Shown in pieces: positions 38,313 through 47,455 of a stretch of DNA of 64,000 nucleotides. The translations under genes and the position numbers were made by a program. Origin of the DNA: Desulfonauticus sp. (GTDB lineage Bacteria; Desulfobacterota; Desulfovibrionia; Desulfovibrionales; Desulfonatronovibrionaceae). Positions within the stretch are counted from its first letter, which is position 1, and every line of letters starts with the position of its first letter. A model generated the notes under the pieces. It made no database searches. It saw only the letters and a program-made list of their open reading frames with translations, and was not told the origin of the DNA. Where the stretch lies: assembly GCA_030950395.1 (NCBI GenBank), contig JAUZRP010000011.1, forward strand, positions 54,070 through 118,069, written 5' to 3'.

Positions 38313-38870
38313 TTACCCCAAAAGAAAAGAAAAAACTCGTTCTAAAACAGCAGGAGAAACATCTTTAGGACTATCAATTCCTCTTAAATTTAAACACGTT
38401 ACCTCTAAATCAAAAATTTTGGCAAAATAAGTCAAAGTCAACTCTGCTCCTGAAAACAATTTTTCACCTTTTGATCTCCCGGCCAAAAGCACAACTTTGA
38501 GTTTCCCTGAATTTGTTTTTAATCTTTTATGAATCTTTAAAGCGTAAAAACTTTGAGCCCTATCTAAAAAACTTTTTAATTTACCAGGCAAATGGTAAAA
38601 ATAAATAGGAGCAAACAAAACAACTTTTTGCCCAAGGGCTAATTTAGAAAAAACAAAATTTACCTCATCTTTTGGGCCAAAAACACATTCTCCAAGAGAA
38701 TTAGACTCCATACACTGCTGACAACCAAGACAAGGGTAAAAATTAGTTTGACTTAATTGAACTAAAAAAAACTCGTCTCTCACAGAACCTAGCCAATTAA
38801 AGACTAATTTTTCTGTACTACCTCCCAAATGAGGGCTGCCACTTATAACCACAAGTTCTGGTTTCTCCAC
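38313..38870 (-). CDS. NAD(P)H-dependent FMN reductase / flavodoxin-fold protein
   Basis: 185 aa. The FMN phosphate loop is SGSPHLGGSTEKL. YPCLGCQQCMESNSLGEC matches the CxxCxxC insert seen in multimeric flavin reductases of anaerobes, and FAPIYFYHLPGKLKSFLDR follows. It probably moves electrons or reduces quinones. Exact substrate unknown. Confidence 0.8.
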   Translation of the reverse strand: MEKPELVVISGSPHLGGSTEKLVFNWLGSVRDEFFLVQLSQTNFYPCLGCQQCMESNSLGECVFGPKDEVNFVFSKLALGQKVVLFAPIYFYHLPGKLKSFLDRAQSFYALKIHKRLKTNSGKLKVVLLAGRSKGEKLFSGAELTLTYFAKIFDLEVTCLNLRGIDSPKDVSPAVLERVFSFLLG

Positions 38871-38904
38871 TCTAACTCCTCCACCACTGCACTCTTTGCA
38901 TCCA

Positions 38905-39948
38905 TCAGCCTAAATCCATTTTTTTATACTCTTGCCAATACTTTTGGCCCATACTTTGAACTGAAAAATATTTTTCTGCTCTTGCTCTAGCCAATTCTCC
39001 TATTCTTTTTAACAAAAGAGGTTGATTTAACAGATCAATGGCCATTTTAATAAATTCTTGTTCCTTGCCTAAAGACACCAAAAAACCTGTATCACCATCT
39101 TGGATTTGCTCTGGAATACCTCCCACCCTATAGGCCAAAACAGGCAACCCCGTAGCCATAGCTTCCAAAATGATCAAAGGATGATTGTCTGCCAGACTAG
39201 GATAAAGCAATAAAGCACTTTTTTGCATTATGTTCCAGAGATATCTAGACGGAAGATAGGGTAACACCTGAACGTCTGTTTGAGAAGTATATTCCTTTCC
39301 ACCTACAATAATCGCCTTTGCCTCTGGGATATGTTGTTTTATCTCTTCCCAGATAAAAAGCCACCTCTTAGCACCTTTTAATTCAGCCTGCAATCCTCCA
39401 TGAGCCACAAACAACACCACCTTACTTTTGTATCTCAAAGGAGAAAAATTATAATTTATTTTATCGGTTTCTACTCCATTGGGAATTAACTTGACCCGTA
39501 AAACAGGCATAGCCTGTTTAATCAAAGATTTTAACCAACGCGAGGGAGAAATAACAAAAGGAGACAGTCTGGTTAACAGACTTTTTTTTAACCAATACCG
39601 TCTGTTCGCTTCTGGAAGGTTAAGCGGACAATCCAGACAATCCCTGGTCCAACCTCTACAATCAAGAGGATTTAAACATCCTCCAGCAAACAAACTAAAA
39701 TCATGGGCCGTAATAATCACCCTATTTTCTAACGGCAAAGACTGCAATAGATAAACCCAATTTACTGTAGAATGAAAGTGCCAGATCCAAGAAGAATATT
39801 TTTTAAAATTAACCGGGTCAAAAGCTCTTTCTTGTTCGTCCCAGCGAAGTACATCAACTCCTTTACTGAGAAAAAAATTCTGTAAGAGATTGGCAACTCT
39901 AGCTGCACCGCCCTGTTCCTTTAAACTGGAATACAAACAGACTTTCAT
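38905..39948 (-). CDS. Family 4 glycosyltransferase
   Basis: 347 aa from the ATG at 39948 (MKVCLYSSLKEQGGAARVA); the track start is a TTG inside a terminal repeat and is unlikely. The GT-B C-terminal block has PSLADNHPLIILEAMATGLPVLAYRVGGIPEQI with the E-x7-E pattern. A cysteine-rich loop (GGCLNPLDCRGWTRDCLDC) in the N-terminal half is notable and typical of some polysaccharide transferases. It acts on an unknown surface glycan. Confidence 0.85.
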   Translation of the reverse strand: MKVCLYSSLKEQGGAARVANLLQNFFLSKGVDVLRWDEQERAFDPVNFKKYSSWIWHFHSTVNWVYLLQSLPLENRVIITAHDFSLFAGGCLNPLDCRGWTRDCLDCPLNLPEANRRYWLKKSLLTRLSPFVISPSRWLKSLIKQAMPVLRVKLIPNGVETDKINYNFSPLRYKSKVVLFVAHGGLQAELKGAKRWLFIWEEIKQHIPEAKAIIVGGKEYTSQTDVQVLPYLPSRYLWNIMQKSALLLYPSLADNHPLIILEAMATGLPVLAYRVGGIPEQIQDGDTGFLVSLGKEQEFIKMAIDLLNQPLLLKRIGELARARAEKYFSVQSMGQKYWQEYKKMDLG

Positions 39949-39967
39949 AGAAAACAATTTCAGGTGT

Positions 39968-40092
39968 AACTGCAAAATCCCAAAGTTTGTTTTTTTTAAA
40001 AAGTTTGTTTTTTTAACAAATTGTCAAATTATAACCAACTTAAATTATTGGACTTTTGTCGCACTTATATTTACCTCTTATTTTTTGCAGTT
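39968..40092 (-). repeat. Intergenic element with AACTGCAAAA terminal repeats, inverted copy
   Basis: It is bounded by AACTGCAAAA at 39968 and TTTTGCAGTT ending at 40092. On the minus strand it carries CCAATAATTTAAGTTGGTT and TATAATTTGACAA, matching the core of the copy at 51085. It lies between the glycosyltransferase and MBL genes. Confidence 0.7.
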
Positions 40093-40187
40093 GGATCATT
40101 TTACAAACAAGCTATTTTTGAACAATAATTTTAAACAATTACAAATCAACTCCATTAAAATAAAAAATGCAAACAAACACACTCCCA

Positions 40188-40829
40188 TCAAGATAAATAA
40201 TTATATTGAACAAAAAAAGGATTGTGTAATTTTTCTTCTTTTACCAGCGTTTCTTCTCCATGACCAGGATAGACAATAGTCTCTCCTGGTAAAGTAAAGA
40301 TTTTTTCTTTTACTGCGTTTTTTAAAGTTTCTAAATTTCCTCCAGGAAAGTCCGTCCTACCAACAGATCTAAAAAAAAGTAAATCTCCAACAAAAACTAT
40401 TTTTTGCTCTGGAAAATAAAACGATAGGCTTCCCGGAGTATGACCAGGAGTTTCCAAAACCTGACATTCTACGCCTAAAACTTGTAACGTTCCTGGCTCA
40501 AGACGTTGAAAACCAAAAGGTTCTACCTCTGGAAAATCCATAAATCCGCCTCTGCCAAGCTCAGAATCCAGCAAAAATCTATCCTTTTCACTGGCCAAAA
40601 TAGACGCACCTGTGTGTTGACTTAATTTAGCATTCCCATAAGTATGATCAAAGTGCAAATGGGTGTTGAAAATATTCTCAACACTAAGACCATTATCTTC
40701 CAAAAATGAGATAACTTCTTCAGGATCTCCGCCAGGATCTATAACTACTGCTTTTTGATCAGAAAACAAGACATAACAATTGGTACCCAAAGGACCTAAA
40801 GTAAAAATTTTTACTTTCAACATAACCAA
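40188..40829 (-). CDS. MBL-fold metallo-hydrolase, glyoxalase II-like
   Basis: 213 aa. The metal-binding motif is NTHLHFDHTYGN, followed by LETPGHTPGS, VFVGDLLFFRSVGRTD and VYPGHGEET. The fold is that of hydroxyacylglutathione hydrolases and sulfur dioxygenases; the specific reaction cannot be read from the sequence. Standing alone, it follows the nitroreductase gene on the minus strand. Confidence 0.88.
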   Translation of the reverse strand: MVMLKVKIFTLGPLGTNCYVLFSDQKAVVIDPGGDPEEVISFLEDNGLSVENIFNTHLHFDHTYGNAKLSQHTGASILASEKDRFLLDSELGRGGFMDFPEVEPFGFQRLEPGTLQVLGVECQVLETPGHTPGSLSFYFPEQKIVFVGDLLFFRSVGRTDFPGGNLETLKNAVKEKIFTLPGETIVYPGHGEETLVKEEKLHNPFFVQYNYLS

Positions 40830-40867
40830 ACTCCATCATTGTACGATATTCTTTTGTTTGCAAAAAT

Positions 40868-41368
40868 TCAGCCCTCTATCAAAAGTTCTTCAATATTTTT
40901 TCTTTGGGAACTGCCTTTTTGAGCCGGATGACCAATAGCCAAAACAGCCATAAGACTTAACTCTTCAGAATTTGTGCCCAAAACCTGATGCACTTTCTGT
41001 TCTTGATTTAAAATTTCACCCAACCACACTCCACCTAAATTAAAACTATGAATAGCTAACAACATATTTTGAATACAAGCGCCAATACTTTGAGCATCTT
41101 TTATAAGATGATAAGAACTTGGCTTGTGTAAAAACACCACAATCAAAACCTGAGCATTTCTAATAATGTGGCCATATTTCGTACAATGAGACAACAATTC
41201 CTTTTTTTGGACATCACGCACAACTGCAAAACGCCAGGGCTGATTGTTAAGACCGGAAGGTGCCCACCTGCCTGCTTCTAAAATTTTGGCAATATCTTCG
41301 TCAGATACAGGCAAATCTGTAAATTTACGAATACTTCTTCTAGTTAAAATAGCATCTAACACTTCCAT
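40868..41368 (-). CDS. Nitroreductase family protein
   Basis: 166 aa. ILTRRSIRKFTDLPVSDEDI, RWAPSGLNNQPWRFAVV and LGGVWLGEI are the FMN-binding blocks of the family, and HPAQKGSSQRKNIEELL is near the C-terminus. It is an FMN-dependent oxidoreductase of unknown substrate. It is 20 bp downstream of the EAL protein gene. Confidence 0.9.
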   Translation of the reverse strand: MEVLDAILTRRSIRKFTDLPVSDEDIAKILEAGRWAPSGLNNQPWRFAVVRDVQKKELLSHCTKYGHIIRNAQVLIVVFLHKPSSYHLIKDAQSIGACIQNMLLAIHSFNLGGVWLGEILNQEQKVHQVLGTNSEELSLMAVLAIGHPAQKGSSQRKNIEELLIEG

Positions 41369-41387
41369 ATCCTGCTCCTTTTTCTGC

Positions 41388-43415
41388 TTATAAAAAATCT
41401 TCTATTTTACTTGGTTTTGAGAACAAATACCCCTGAGCAAACGCATTGCCCTTAAAACCTACATCTTTTATGATAATTTTTAATAACTCCAAAATTTGCT
41501 CATTTTCTACGTATTCGAATATAATGTCTTTGCCAATCTTATTGGCCAGAAACGTAGATGTTTCTACTATGTGTTTATGATGTTTGGAGTCAAGAACGTA
41601 TTTTAAAATATCTCCATCAATCTTTAAAAATTTAACATTTTCTTTATAAGATAATTCAGCCACTCTTTCCAAATTTGTATAACCTCGCCCAAAATCATCC
41701 AAAGCAACATCAACATCTAAACTCGTTAAAACGTTCATTATAGAACTATTATCAATTGATTCATATTCTGTTATTTCAAAAACTAAAGATATACCTCTAT
41801 CTTTTGCCTTATAATTTAATTTTCTAACAGTGTCTAATACTTTTGTATCAATGTATGAAGTTGGAAATAAATTAATAAAAATTCTTTTTAAATTTTTCAT
41901 CTTATCTAAATATCCATTTACTATAGATAAAACTTTTAAATCTAAATCTCTAGTCAATTCTTTTTCCTTTATATAAGATATAAACTTATAGGCAGGAATT
42001 GTAGTTTTATCGTCTAAAATACGAACCAGAACTTCCACTCCAAACAAAGAACTGTCTTGAATAGATATTATTTTTTGGCCAAATATCTCCAATCGTTCAG
42101 TTCCAGAAACATAATCCTGACATTCTTTACTTCTGATATTGAGAAGAAGATTGTCTATGAGACAACCATACGTTACTATTTCCATTACTTTTTTATATAT
42201 ATCATCTAATTCTTTTTTAGAATAAACAAAAAATTCTTCTTTTTGATTCATAGTATAATCAGAAATTATCTCAAACATAATAGAAAGTTGAAATGCATCT
42301 AAAGAATAAGTTCTTTTAATCATGTCTACGTCAACAAATGAAATCCTATATTTTAAAGCATTATCTATTTCCTTTTTTTCTTTAATCTGTTTTTTTATCT
42401 TATCTACAGATTTTTTTATAATATCTACAACATCATTCACAGATGAATAATTATAGGTAATAAAATAAATTTTATTTTTTAACATAAAACCAAATAATTT
42501 ATCCTCATAGATACAATTTATGTGTTTTATTAATTTTTCAGAAAATTCACTAAATAAATAATCTTTATAAAATGTTTTATCAGATGGAGTTACGACAAGT
42601 GTAACTATATTATCACTAAACTTTGGATCAGATAAAAAATTAAAGAAAATATTTTCTTTATCTTTATCCCACTTATAAAAAAGATAAATAGTGTATAAAA
42701 TAAATAAATATAAATTTATGGAAAACATTCTGGCCATTCTTAGGGCTTTTATATAGTCTCTTTTTACTAAAAATTGCAATAAACGTACGCTAAAATCATG
42801 AAGATTTTTATGGAAAAATTGTATAATAGGCGCTATTTCTTTATAAGAGTAAGAAATAACCAAAAAAGCAGGACTTGAAAGCCAATTACTCACCTTATCT
42901 TGTCCAAATAAACTTTTATTTGCAATATTTTCAAAATCTTCTTTTTCTATAATATCTCTTAAAAATTCAACAAATTTCAATTGATGATAAATAAGTTTAT
43001 TATTCTCCTTCAACATCTTTAAAATTTTTATAGATTCGTTTAATATGCCTTGAATGTAGGTAAAAGCATTACCACTCTTAAAATCCAAAAAAACATTGTC
43101 TATATTTTCCAAAGGTAAAGATATAGCATTATTAAAAACTAAATTTTTAATCATCTTATTTACGTAATCAAACATTTCAAACATAAAGTCCTCTTGAATT
43201 CTAAAGTTAAAATGTATTTTACCTACCTTTTGACCATAATCAAAAGATTTTGTTCCATCTAAAAGTTGTTCTTGAAGATATTTTGCTTGTTGTCTAATCA
43301 ATTGAGGAAATTGTTCAAAAGATGAAAAAAAATCATTCAAATAAGGATCTTGTAATACTTTCATATAAAAATATTGAAAAACACTTTCTAATTCTTCTAT
43401 GTCCCTATTGTTCAT
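41388..43415 (-). CDS. EAL-domain c-di-GMP phosphodiesterase with probable globin-like sensor
   Basis: 675 aa from the ATG at 43415, preceded by GGGGAGGAG. Residues 1-150 look like a sensor globin (FYMKVLQDPYLNDFF, then GQKVGKIHFNFRI with a candidate haem-ligand His at about 68). A long middle region shows no clear domain. The EAL domain starts near residue 461 with EVLVR; FEITEYE, ALDDFGRGY, LKIDG, EYVEN and QGYLFSKP follow, so catalytic residues are present. No GGDEF motif is seen. Base composition is more AT-rich than its neighbours. The sensor call is inference. Confidence 0.72.
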   Translation of the reverse strand: MNNRDIEELESVFQYFYMKVLQDPYLNDFFSSFEQFPQLIRQQAKYLQEQLLDGTKSFDYGQKVGKIHFNFRIQEDFMFEMFDYVNKMIKNLVFNNAISLPLENIDNVFLDFKSGNAFTYIQGILNESIKILKMLKENNKLIYHQLKFVEFLRDIIEKEDFENIANKSLFGQDKVSNWLSSPAFLVISYSYKEIAPIIQFFHKNLHDFSVRLLQFLVKRDYIKALRMARMFSINLYLFILYTIYLFYKWDKDKENIFFNFLSDPKFSDNIVTLVVTPSDKTFYKDYLFSEFSEKLIKHINCIYEDKLFGFMLKNKIYFITYNYSSVNDVVDIIKKSVDKIKKQIKEKKEIDNALKYRISFVDVDMIKRTYSLDAFQLSIMFEIISDYTMNQKEEFFVYSKKELDDIYKKVMEIVTYGCLIDNLLLNIRSKECQDYVSGTERLEIFGQKIISIQDSSLFGVEVLVRILDDKTTIPAYKFISYIKEKELTRDLDLKVLSIVNGYLDKMKNLKRIFINLFPTSYIDTKVLDTVRKLNYKAKDRGISLVFEITEYESIDNSSIMNVLTSLDVDVALDDFGRGYTNLERVAELSYKENVKFLKIDGDILKYVLDSKHHKHIVETSTFLANKIGKDIIFEYVENEQILELLKIIIKDVGFKGNAFAQGYLFSKPSKIEDFL

Positions 43416-43618
43416 AACTCCTCCCCTGATTATAAAACAAATATACAAAAAAACCTTACAGCCAATTTCAATATCTTTTTTCCCTATTCCTTCCTGGTTT
43501 GAATAATTACCAGTTAGTGTTTAACATTACAACTGAAATTTTTAATACCTGGTCTTGACTAGTTGAACTAAAAATAAAAGCAACACTCTGAACGGAATAT
43601 TTAACAGATAAGCCGAAA

Positions 43619-44395
43619 TTAAACCTTAGAATAAAGATAAGAATATTCTCCTTCCTGAGTAGGTAAAATTAAAAAAAGCACCTGTCTGGTTTTATTTAAC
43701 TTTTGAAAAGTGGTAGGAAAATCTTTAAGAGTGGTAAGGCAAATTTCCTGATCTGGCCAGCCTACCCGATAACCAATCACTACCTGACTATTCTCATCAT
43801 AACCAGCCTGCACAAAGGCCTGATAAATTTTTTCTGTTTGTCTGGCAGAAAGATAAATAGCAAAAGCGCTCTTGCTCCGAGCTAACCTTTCAAGAGATTG
43901 ACTATCTGGCACTATAGTAGTGCCTGAAACTCTGGTAAAAATTAAAGTTTGATTAGCTTTAGGCAGGGTAAAAGAAATTTTTGCTTCAGCCGCCAAAGCA
44001 AAAGCAGTTGTAATACCTGGAACGATCTGGTAAGGAACATTTAATTTGTCTAGCTCTTTTAATTGTTCCCATACTGCTCCATAAAGCAAAGGGTCTCCCG
44101 TATGAACGCGCACCACCAATTGATGCTTTTTATATCCCTCAAACAATAAGTTAACAATTTCTTCCAAATCTAAATTAGAGCTATCTATTTTACGCCTGGC
44201 TTTAGAAGACAAAAACAAATTTTCCGGCACCAAAGAACCTGTATAAACGATAAAATCCGCCTCATCTATAAGCTTCTTAGCCTTTACAGTAAGCAACTCA
44301 GGATCTCCAGGCCCTGCCCCTACAAAATAAACAGGATAAAAACTGGAACTAAAAAAAGACTTTTTAGAAAAAATATTTTTTAATAATCTCAACAT
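43619..44395 (-). CDS. cbiF: Precorrin-4/cobalt-precorrin-4 C11-methyltransferase
   Basis: 258 aa. PVYFVGAGPGDPELLTVKAK and VVRVHTGDPLLYGAVWEQL are the SAM-binding motifs of tetrapyrrole methylases; DFIVYTGSLVPENL and GITTAFALAAEAKISFTLP are specific to CbiF/CobM. It methylates C11 in cobalamin ring synthesis. It is next to fliI without other cob genes in the window. An alternative start exists near the N-terminal basic stretch. Confidence 0.93.
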   Translation of the reverse strand: MLRLLKNIFSKKSFFSSSFYPVYFVGAGPGDPELLTVKAKKLIDEADFIVYTGSLVPENLFLSSKARRKIDSSNLDLEEIVNLLFEGYKKHQLVVRVHTGDPLLYGAVWEQLKELDKLNVPYQIVPGITTAFALAAEAKISFTLPKANQTLIFTRVSGTTIVPDSQSLERLARSKSAFAIYLSARQTEKIYQAFVQAGYDENSQVVIGYRVGWPDQEICLTTLKDFPTTFQKLNKTRQVLFLILPTQEGEYSYLYSKV

Positions 44396-44436
44396 ATTAA
44401 CTCAAGAAAACTTAAACAGTTTCACTTAGCGCAATT

Positions 44437-45747
44437 TTAAGATTCACTCTGGGCTATGATCTGTTTTAAGCGTAAAAAGCTATCTTCTAAAGTAGATTTT
44501 TCTTCCACAGGTTGGCGCAAAAAATTATTGATAGGCTCAATCAATTCAATGGCTTTATCTATCTCAGGGTTACTACCTTTGGCATAAGCCCCTATATTTA
44601 TCATATCTTCAACCTTTTTATACGTTGATAAAAGGGACAGCACTTTCCGTCCAGCCAAAATTACGTCTTTTGGAGCCACGTCAGAATACAACCTGCTTAC
44701 ACTTTTTAACACGTCAATAGCAGGATAATGACCGTGATCTGCTAGTTCTCTGGTTAAAACAATGTGCCCATCCAGTATGGAACGAACAGCATCTGCCACA
44801 GGCTCGTTAAAATCGTCTCCCTCTACCAAAACAGTATAAATAGCAGTAATGCTACCCTTACTACTTTTACCTGCCCGCTCTAATAAGCGAGGCAAATGAG
44901 TAAACACTGTAGGAGTATATCCTCTAGTAGTAGGAGGTTCACCCGCTGCCAAACCCACTTCCCTTGCTGCCATCGCAAACCTAGTAACAGAATCCATCAT
45001 CAGCAAGACATCTTTTCCCCTGTCTCGAAAGTATTCTGCAATACTTGTAGCTGCATATGCTGCTCTCATCCTTATCAAAGGACTTTGATCCGAAGTAGCC
45101 ACAACTAACACAGAACGCTTTAATCCCTCTTCTCCCAGATCTTTTTCTATAAATTCTCTCACTTCTCTTCCCCGCTCTCCTACCAGGGCAATCACGTTCA
45201 CGTCTGCCTTGGTATAACGAGCAATCATTCCCATAAGAGTACTTTTACCCACTCCAGATCCAGCCATAATCCCCACCCGCTGTCCCTTACCTAAAGTGAG
45301 CAAACCATTAATAGCTCGTATGCCCACGTCTAAAGGTTCTGTAATGCGAGGCCTGTCTAACGGAGAAGGTGGATCATTGTAAAGGGGATAAAAATTGGTA
45401 ATACTAATAGATTCTTTTTGATCTAAAAATTGCCCAAAAGCATCCACAACTCTGCCAAGCAATTGCTCCCCTACGGGAATTAAAGGCGGATGAGCTGAAT
45501 TTTTAATCAAACTGCCCGGAGCAATACCACGCACGTCTCCATAAGGCATAAACAACACAGAGTTTTCTTTAAAACCTACCACCTCTGCTCCTAAATACTT
45601 ATCCCCGGATAAAATTTCACAAGTGGAGCCTAAAGAAGCTTTGATCCCCTGTCCTTCTACAATCAATCCTACCACTTTGCTTACTCGTCCATAAACACGA
45701 GCAAGATTTAAATTGGACACCAAGTCAAAACATTGGCCTAACTTCAA
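44437..45747 (-). CDS. fliI: Flagellum-specific ATP synthase FliI
   Basis: 436 aa. The P-loop is GIMAGSGVGKSTLMGMIARY; ALVGERGREVREFIE, LLMMDSVTRFAMAAREVGLA and GEPPTTRGYTPTVF are the F1-like ATPase blocks of FliI. It energises flagellar type III export. Its start is 2 bp from the end of fliH. The expected fliJ does not follow; cbiF comes next. Confidence 0.97.
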   Translation of the reverse strand: MKLGQCFDLVSNLNLARVYGRVSKVVGLIVEGQGIKASLGSTCEILSGDKYLGAEVVGFKENSVLFMPYGDVRGIAPGSLIKNSAHPPLIPVGEQLLGRVVDAFGQFLDQKESISITNFYPLYNDPPSPLDRPRITEPLDVGIRAINGLLTLGKGQRVGIMAGSGVGKSTLMGMIARYTKADVNVIALVGERGREVREFIEKDLGEEGLKRSVLVVATSDQSPLIRMRAAYAATSIAEYFRDRGKDVLLMMDSVTRFAMAAREVGLAAGEPPTTRGYTPTVFTHLPRLLERAGKSSKGSITAIYTVLVEGDDFNEPVADAVRSILDGHIVLTRELADHGHYPAIDVLKSVSRLYSDVAPKDVILAGRKVLSLLSTYKKVEDMINIGAYAKGSNPEIDKAIELIEPINNFLRQPVEEKSTLEDSFLRLKQIIAQSES

Positions 45748-45749
45748 CC

Positions 45750-46475
45750 TTACTCCTCCAGACTAAGCTGAGCCAACAATTTATCTATTTCTTTTAATCT
45801 CACCTGAACTTGGTTTTCCACCAATCCTGTCCCATTTTCTACAACTACCCCACCAGGCTCAACCTGAGCTTCTTCTTTTACTTGGGCCATGTTTAACTCT
45901 GGATAGTGCTCTTTTGTTTTATTTAATATTTCCAAAATAAGTTCTTTATCCTGAGGATTTACTTTTATTTTTAATTCCTGCTTACTCTGCATAAACTCCA
46001 AAGCTTCTGTAAATAGTCTTTCTATGATCTTTTCATATTCTTTATCTAAGGTAAAATTTACTATTTTTTCCACGCATTTTCGCACCAACAAAACCAAATC
46101 TTGCTTATAATTAGCAAGTATTGTTTTTTTTTCCTGTTCTAAATTACGAAAAAAAGTTATCCATTTATTTTCCAAATCTTTTTTTAAGGCTATTACCTGT
46201 TTTTGAGCTTCAGCCTGTCCCTTGGCATAACCTTCCTGAAAAGCCTTATTTCGTATATCCTCTGCTTCTTTAATAGCCTTAGTCAAAATTTCTTTTGCTT
46301 TTTGCTCAGCTTTTTGAGTTGCCCTTTCCAAAATTTTTTTTTCAATTTCTTCTGGAGACATTAAATTGTTGCTATACCCTTCCAGCTCTTCCAGCTCTCT
46401 GGCTTGCAAGCCAATTATTACCCTGGCTTTGGTCCTGGGAATACGTTCAGAGTTAGACAAGGACATCACCTCCAC
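45750..46475 (-). CDS. fliH: Flagellar assembly protein FliH
   Basis: 241 aa. A charged helical N-terminal half (EKKILERATQKAEQKAKEI) contains a short GxxxG-like stretch (FQEGYAKGQAEA), and the C-terminal half resembles the FliH/V-ATPase E domain with EPGGVVVENGTGLVE. It regulates FliI at the export gate. It overlaps fliG by 23 bp. Confidence 0.92.
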   Translation of the reverse strand: MEVMSLSNSERIPRTKARVIIGLQARELEELEGYSNNLMSPEEIEKKILERATQKAEQKAKEILTKAIKEAEDIRNKAFQEGYAKGQAEAQKQVIALKKDLENKWITFFRNLEQEKKTILANYKQDLVLLVRKCVEKIVNFTLDKEYEKIIERLFTEALEFMQSKQELKIKVNPQDKELILEILNKTKEHYPELNMAQVKEEAQVEPGGVVVENGTGLVENQVQVRLKEIDKLLAQLSLEE

Positions 46476-47454
46476 CCTTACCTCCTATGACGATACGTCC
46501 TTCTGCTTCAAGTTTTCTAACGATTTTTACAATATTTTGTTGAGCTGCCTCTACATCAGAAAGCTTGACAGGCCCCATAATCTCCAAATCTTCCTTAATC
46601 ATGTTGGCAGCTCTTTCTGACATATTAGAGAAAAACTTTTCTTTTAGCTCTGGAGGAGCTGTTTTTAGGGCCAAAGTCAAATCTTCATTGCTCACTTCTT
46701 TAAGTACTTCACGAATAGCTCTATCATCCAACTGCATAATATCTTCAAATACAAACATAAGTTGCCTAATTTCCTCAGCCAATTGAGGAGCTTCTTCCTC
46801 AATTTCAGAGAGAACCTCTTCTTCAATGCTTCTTTCCACCGCATTAAGGATCTCGGCCACAGCCTGTACTCCTCCCACTTTCTTGCCTTCTTTAGCACCA
46901 ATAGCAATGAGTTGACTTTGAAGCACCTTATCTACGTCATAAAGCATTTCTTCTGGAACAGACTCTAATTTGGCCAAACGCATTAACACTTCTGGCCGCA
47001 CTCCTGGAGGTAAGTGAGAAATAAGATCTGCCGCATGTTCTGGCGGAAGATGGCCAATAATAAGAGCCAAAGTTTGCGGATGTTCGTTGCGTAAAATCTG
47101 AGCCAAAATTTTAGGGCTCACGTTACTAAGCTCTTTAAAAGGAACCTGTCCAGCATCCAACTCCAGAGAGTCCAGCACGTATTTGGCAGTTTCCTCATCC
47201 ACATTCTCCAGGAGCTTCTTCACCACATCTGGACCACCCAGAAGCATTTCTTTACTAATGGTCAATGTTTCGTTAAATTCTTTTAGTACTTCTTCAGCTG
47301 TTTCTTTAGGTACGCTTTCCATTTCTACCATGGCCTTAGAAATCTTGGCCACATCTCGCCTATCCAATTTTTGAAACACCTGTGAAGCAAACTCTTCTCC
47401 TAAAGCTAAAAGCAAAATAGCAGTTTTCTGAGTGCCTGTTAATTTGTCAGCCAA
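46453..47454 (-). CDS. fliG: Flagellar motor switch protein FliG
   Basis: 333 aa. LTGTQKTAILLLALGEEFA opens the protein. ILRNEHPQTLALIIGHLPPE is the middle EHPQ motif, and the C-terminal torque domain has DRAIREVLKEVSNEDLTLAL with its charged residues. It links FliF to the rotor. It is 1 bp from fliF. Confidence 0.97.
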   Translation of the reverse strand: MADKLTGTQKTAILLLALGEEFASQVFQKLDRRDVAKISKAMVEMESVPKETAEEVLKEFNETLTISKEMLLGGPDVVKKLLENVDEETAKYVLDSLELDAGQVPFKELSNVSPKILAQILRNEHPQTLALIIGHLPPEHAADLISHLPPGVRPEVLMRLAKLESVPEEMLYDVDKVLQSQLIAIGAKEGKKVGGVQAVAEILNAVERSIEEEVLSEIEEEAPQLAEEIRQLMFVFEDIMQLDDRAIREVLKEVSNEDLTLALKTAPPELKEKFFSNMSERAANMIKEDLEIMGPVKLSDVEAAQQNIVKIVRKLEAEGRIVIGGKGGGDVLV

Positions 47455-47455
47455 A

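Noticed and set aside
46692-46907. Minus-strand 71-aa ORF inside fliG
   Set aside because: Out-of-frame shadow of fliG with no start signal.
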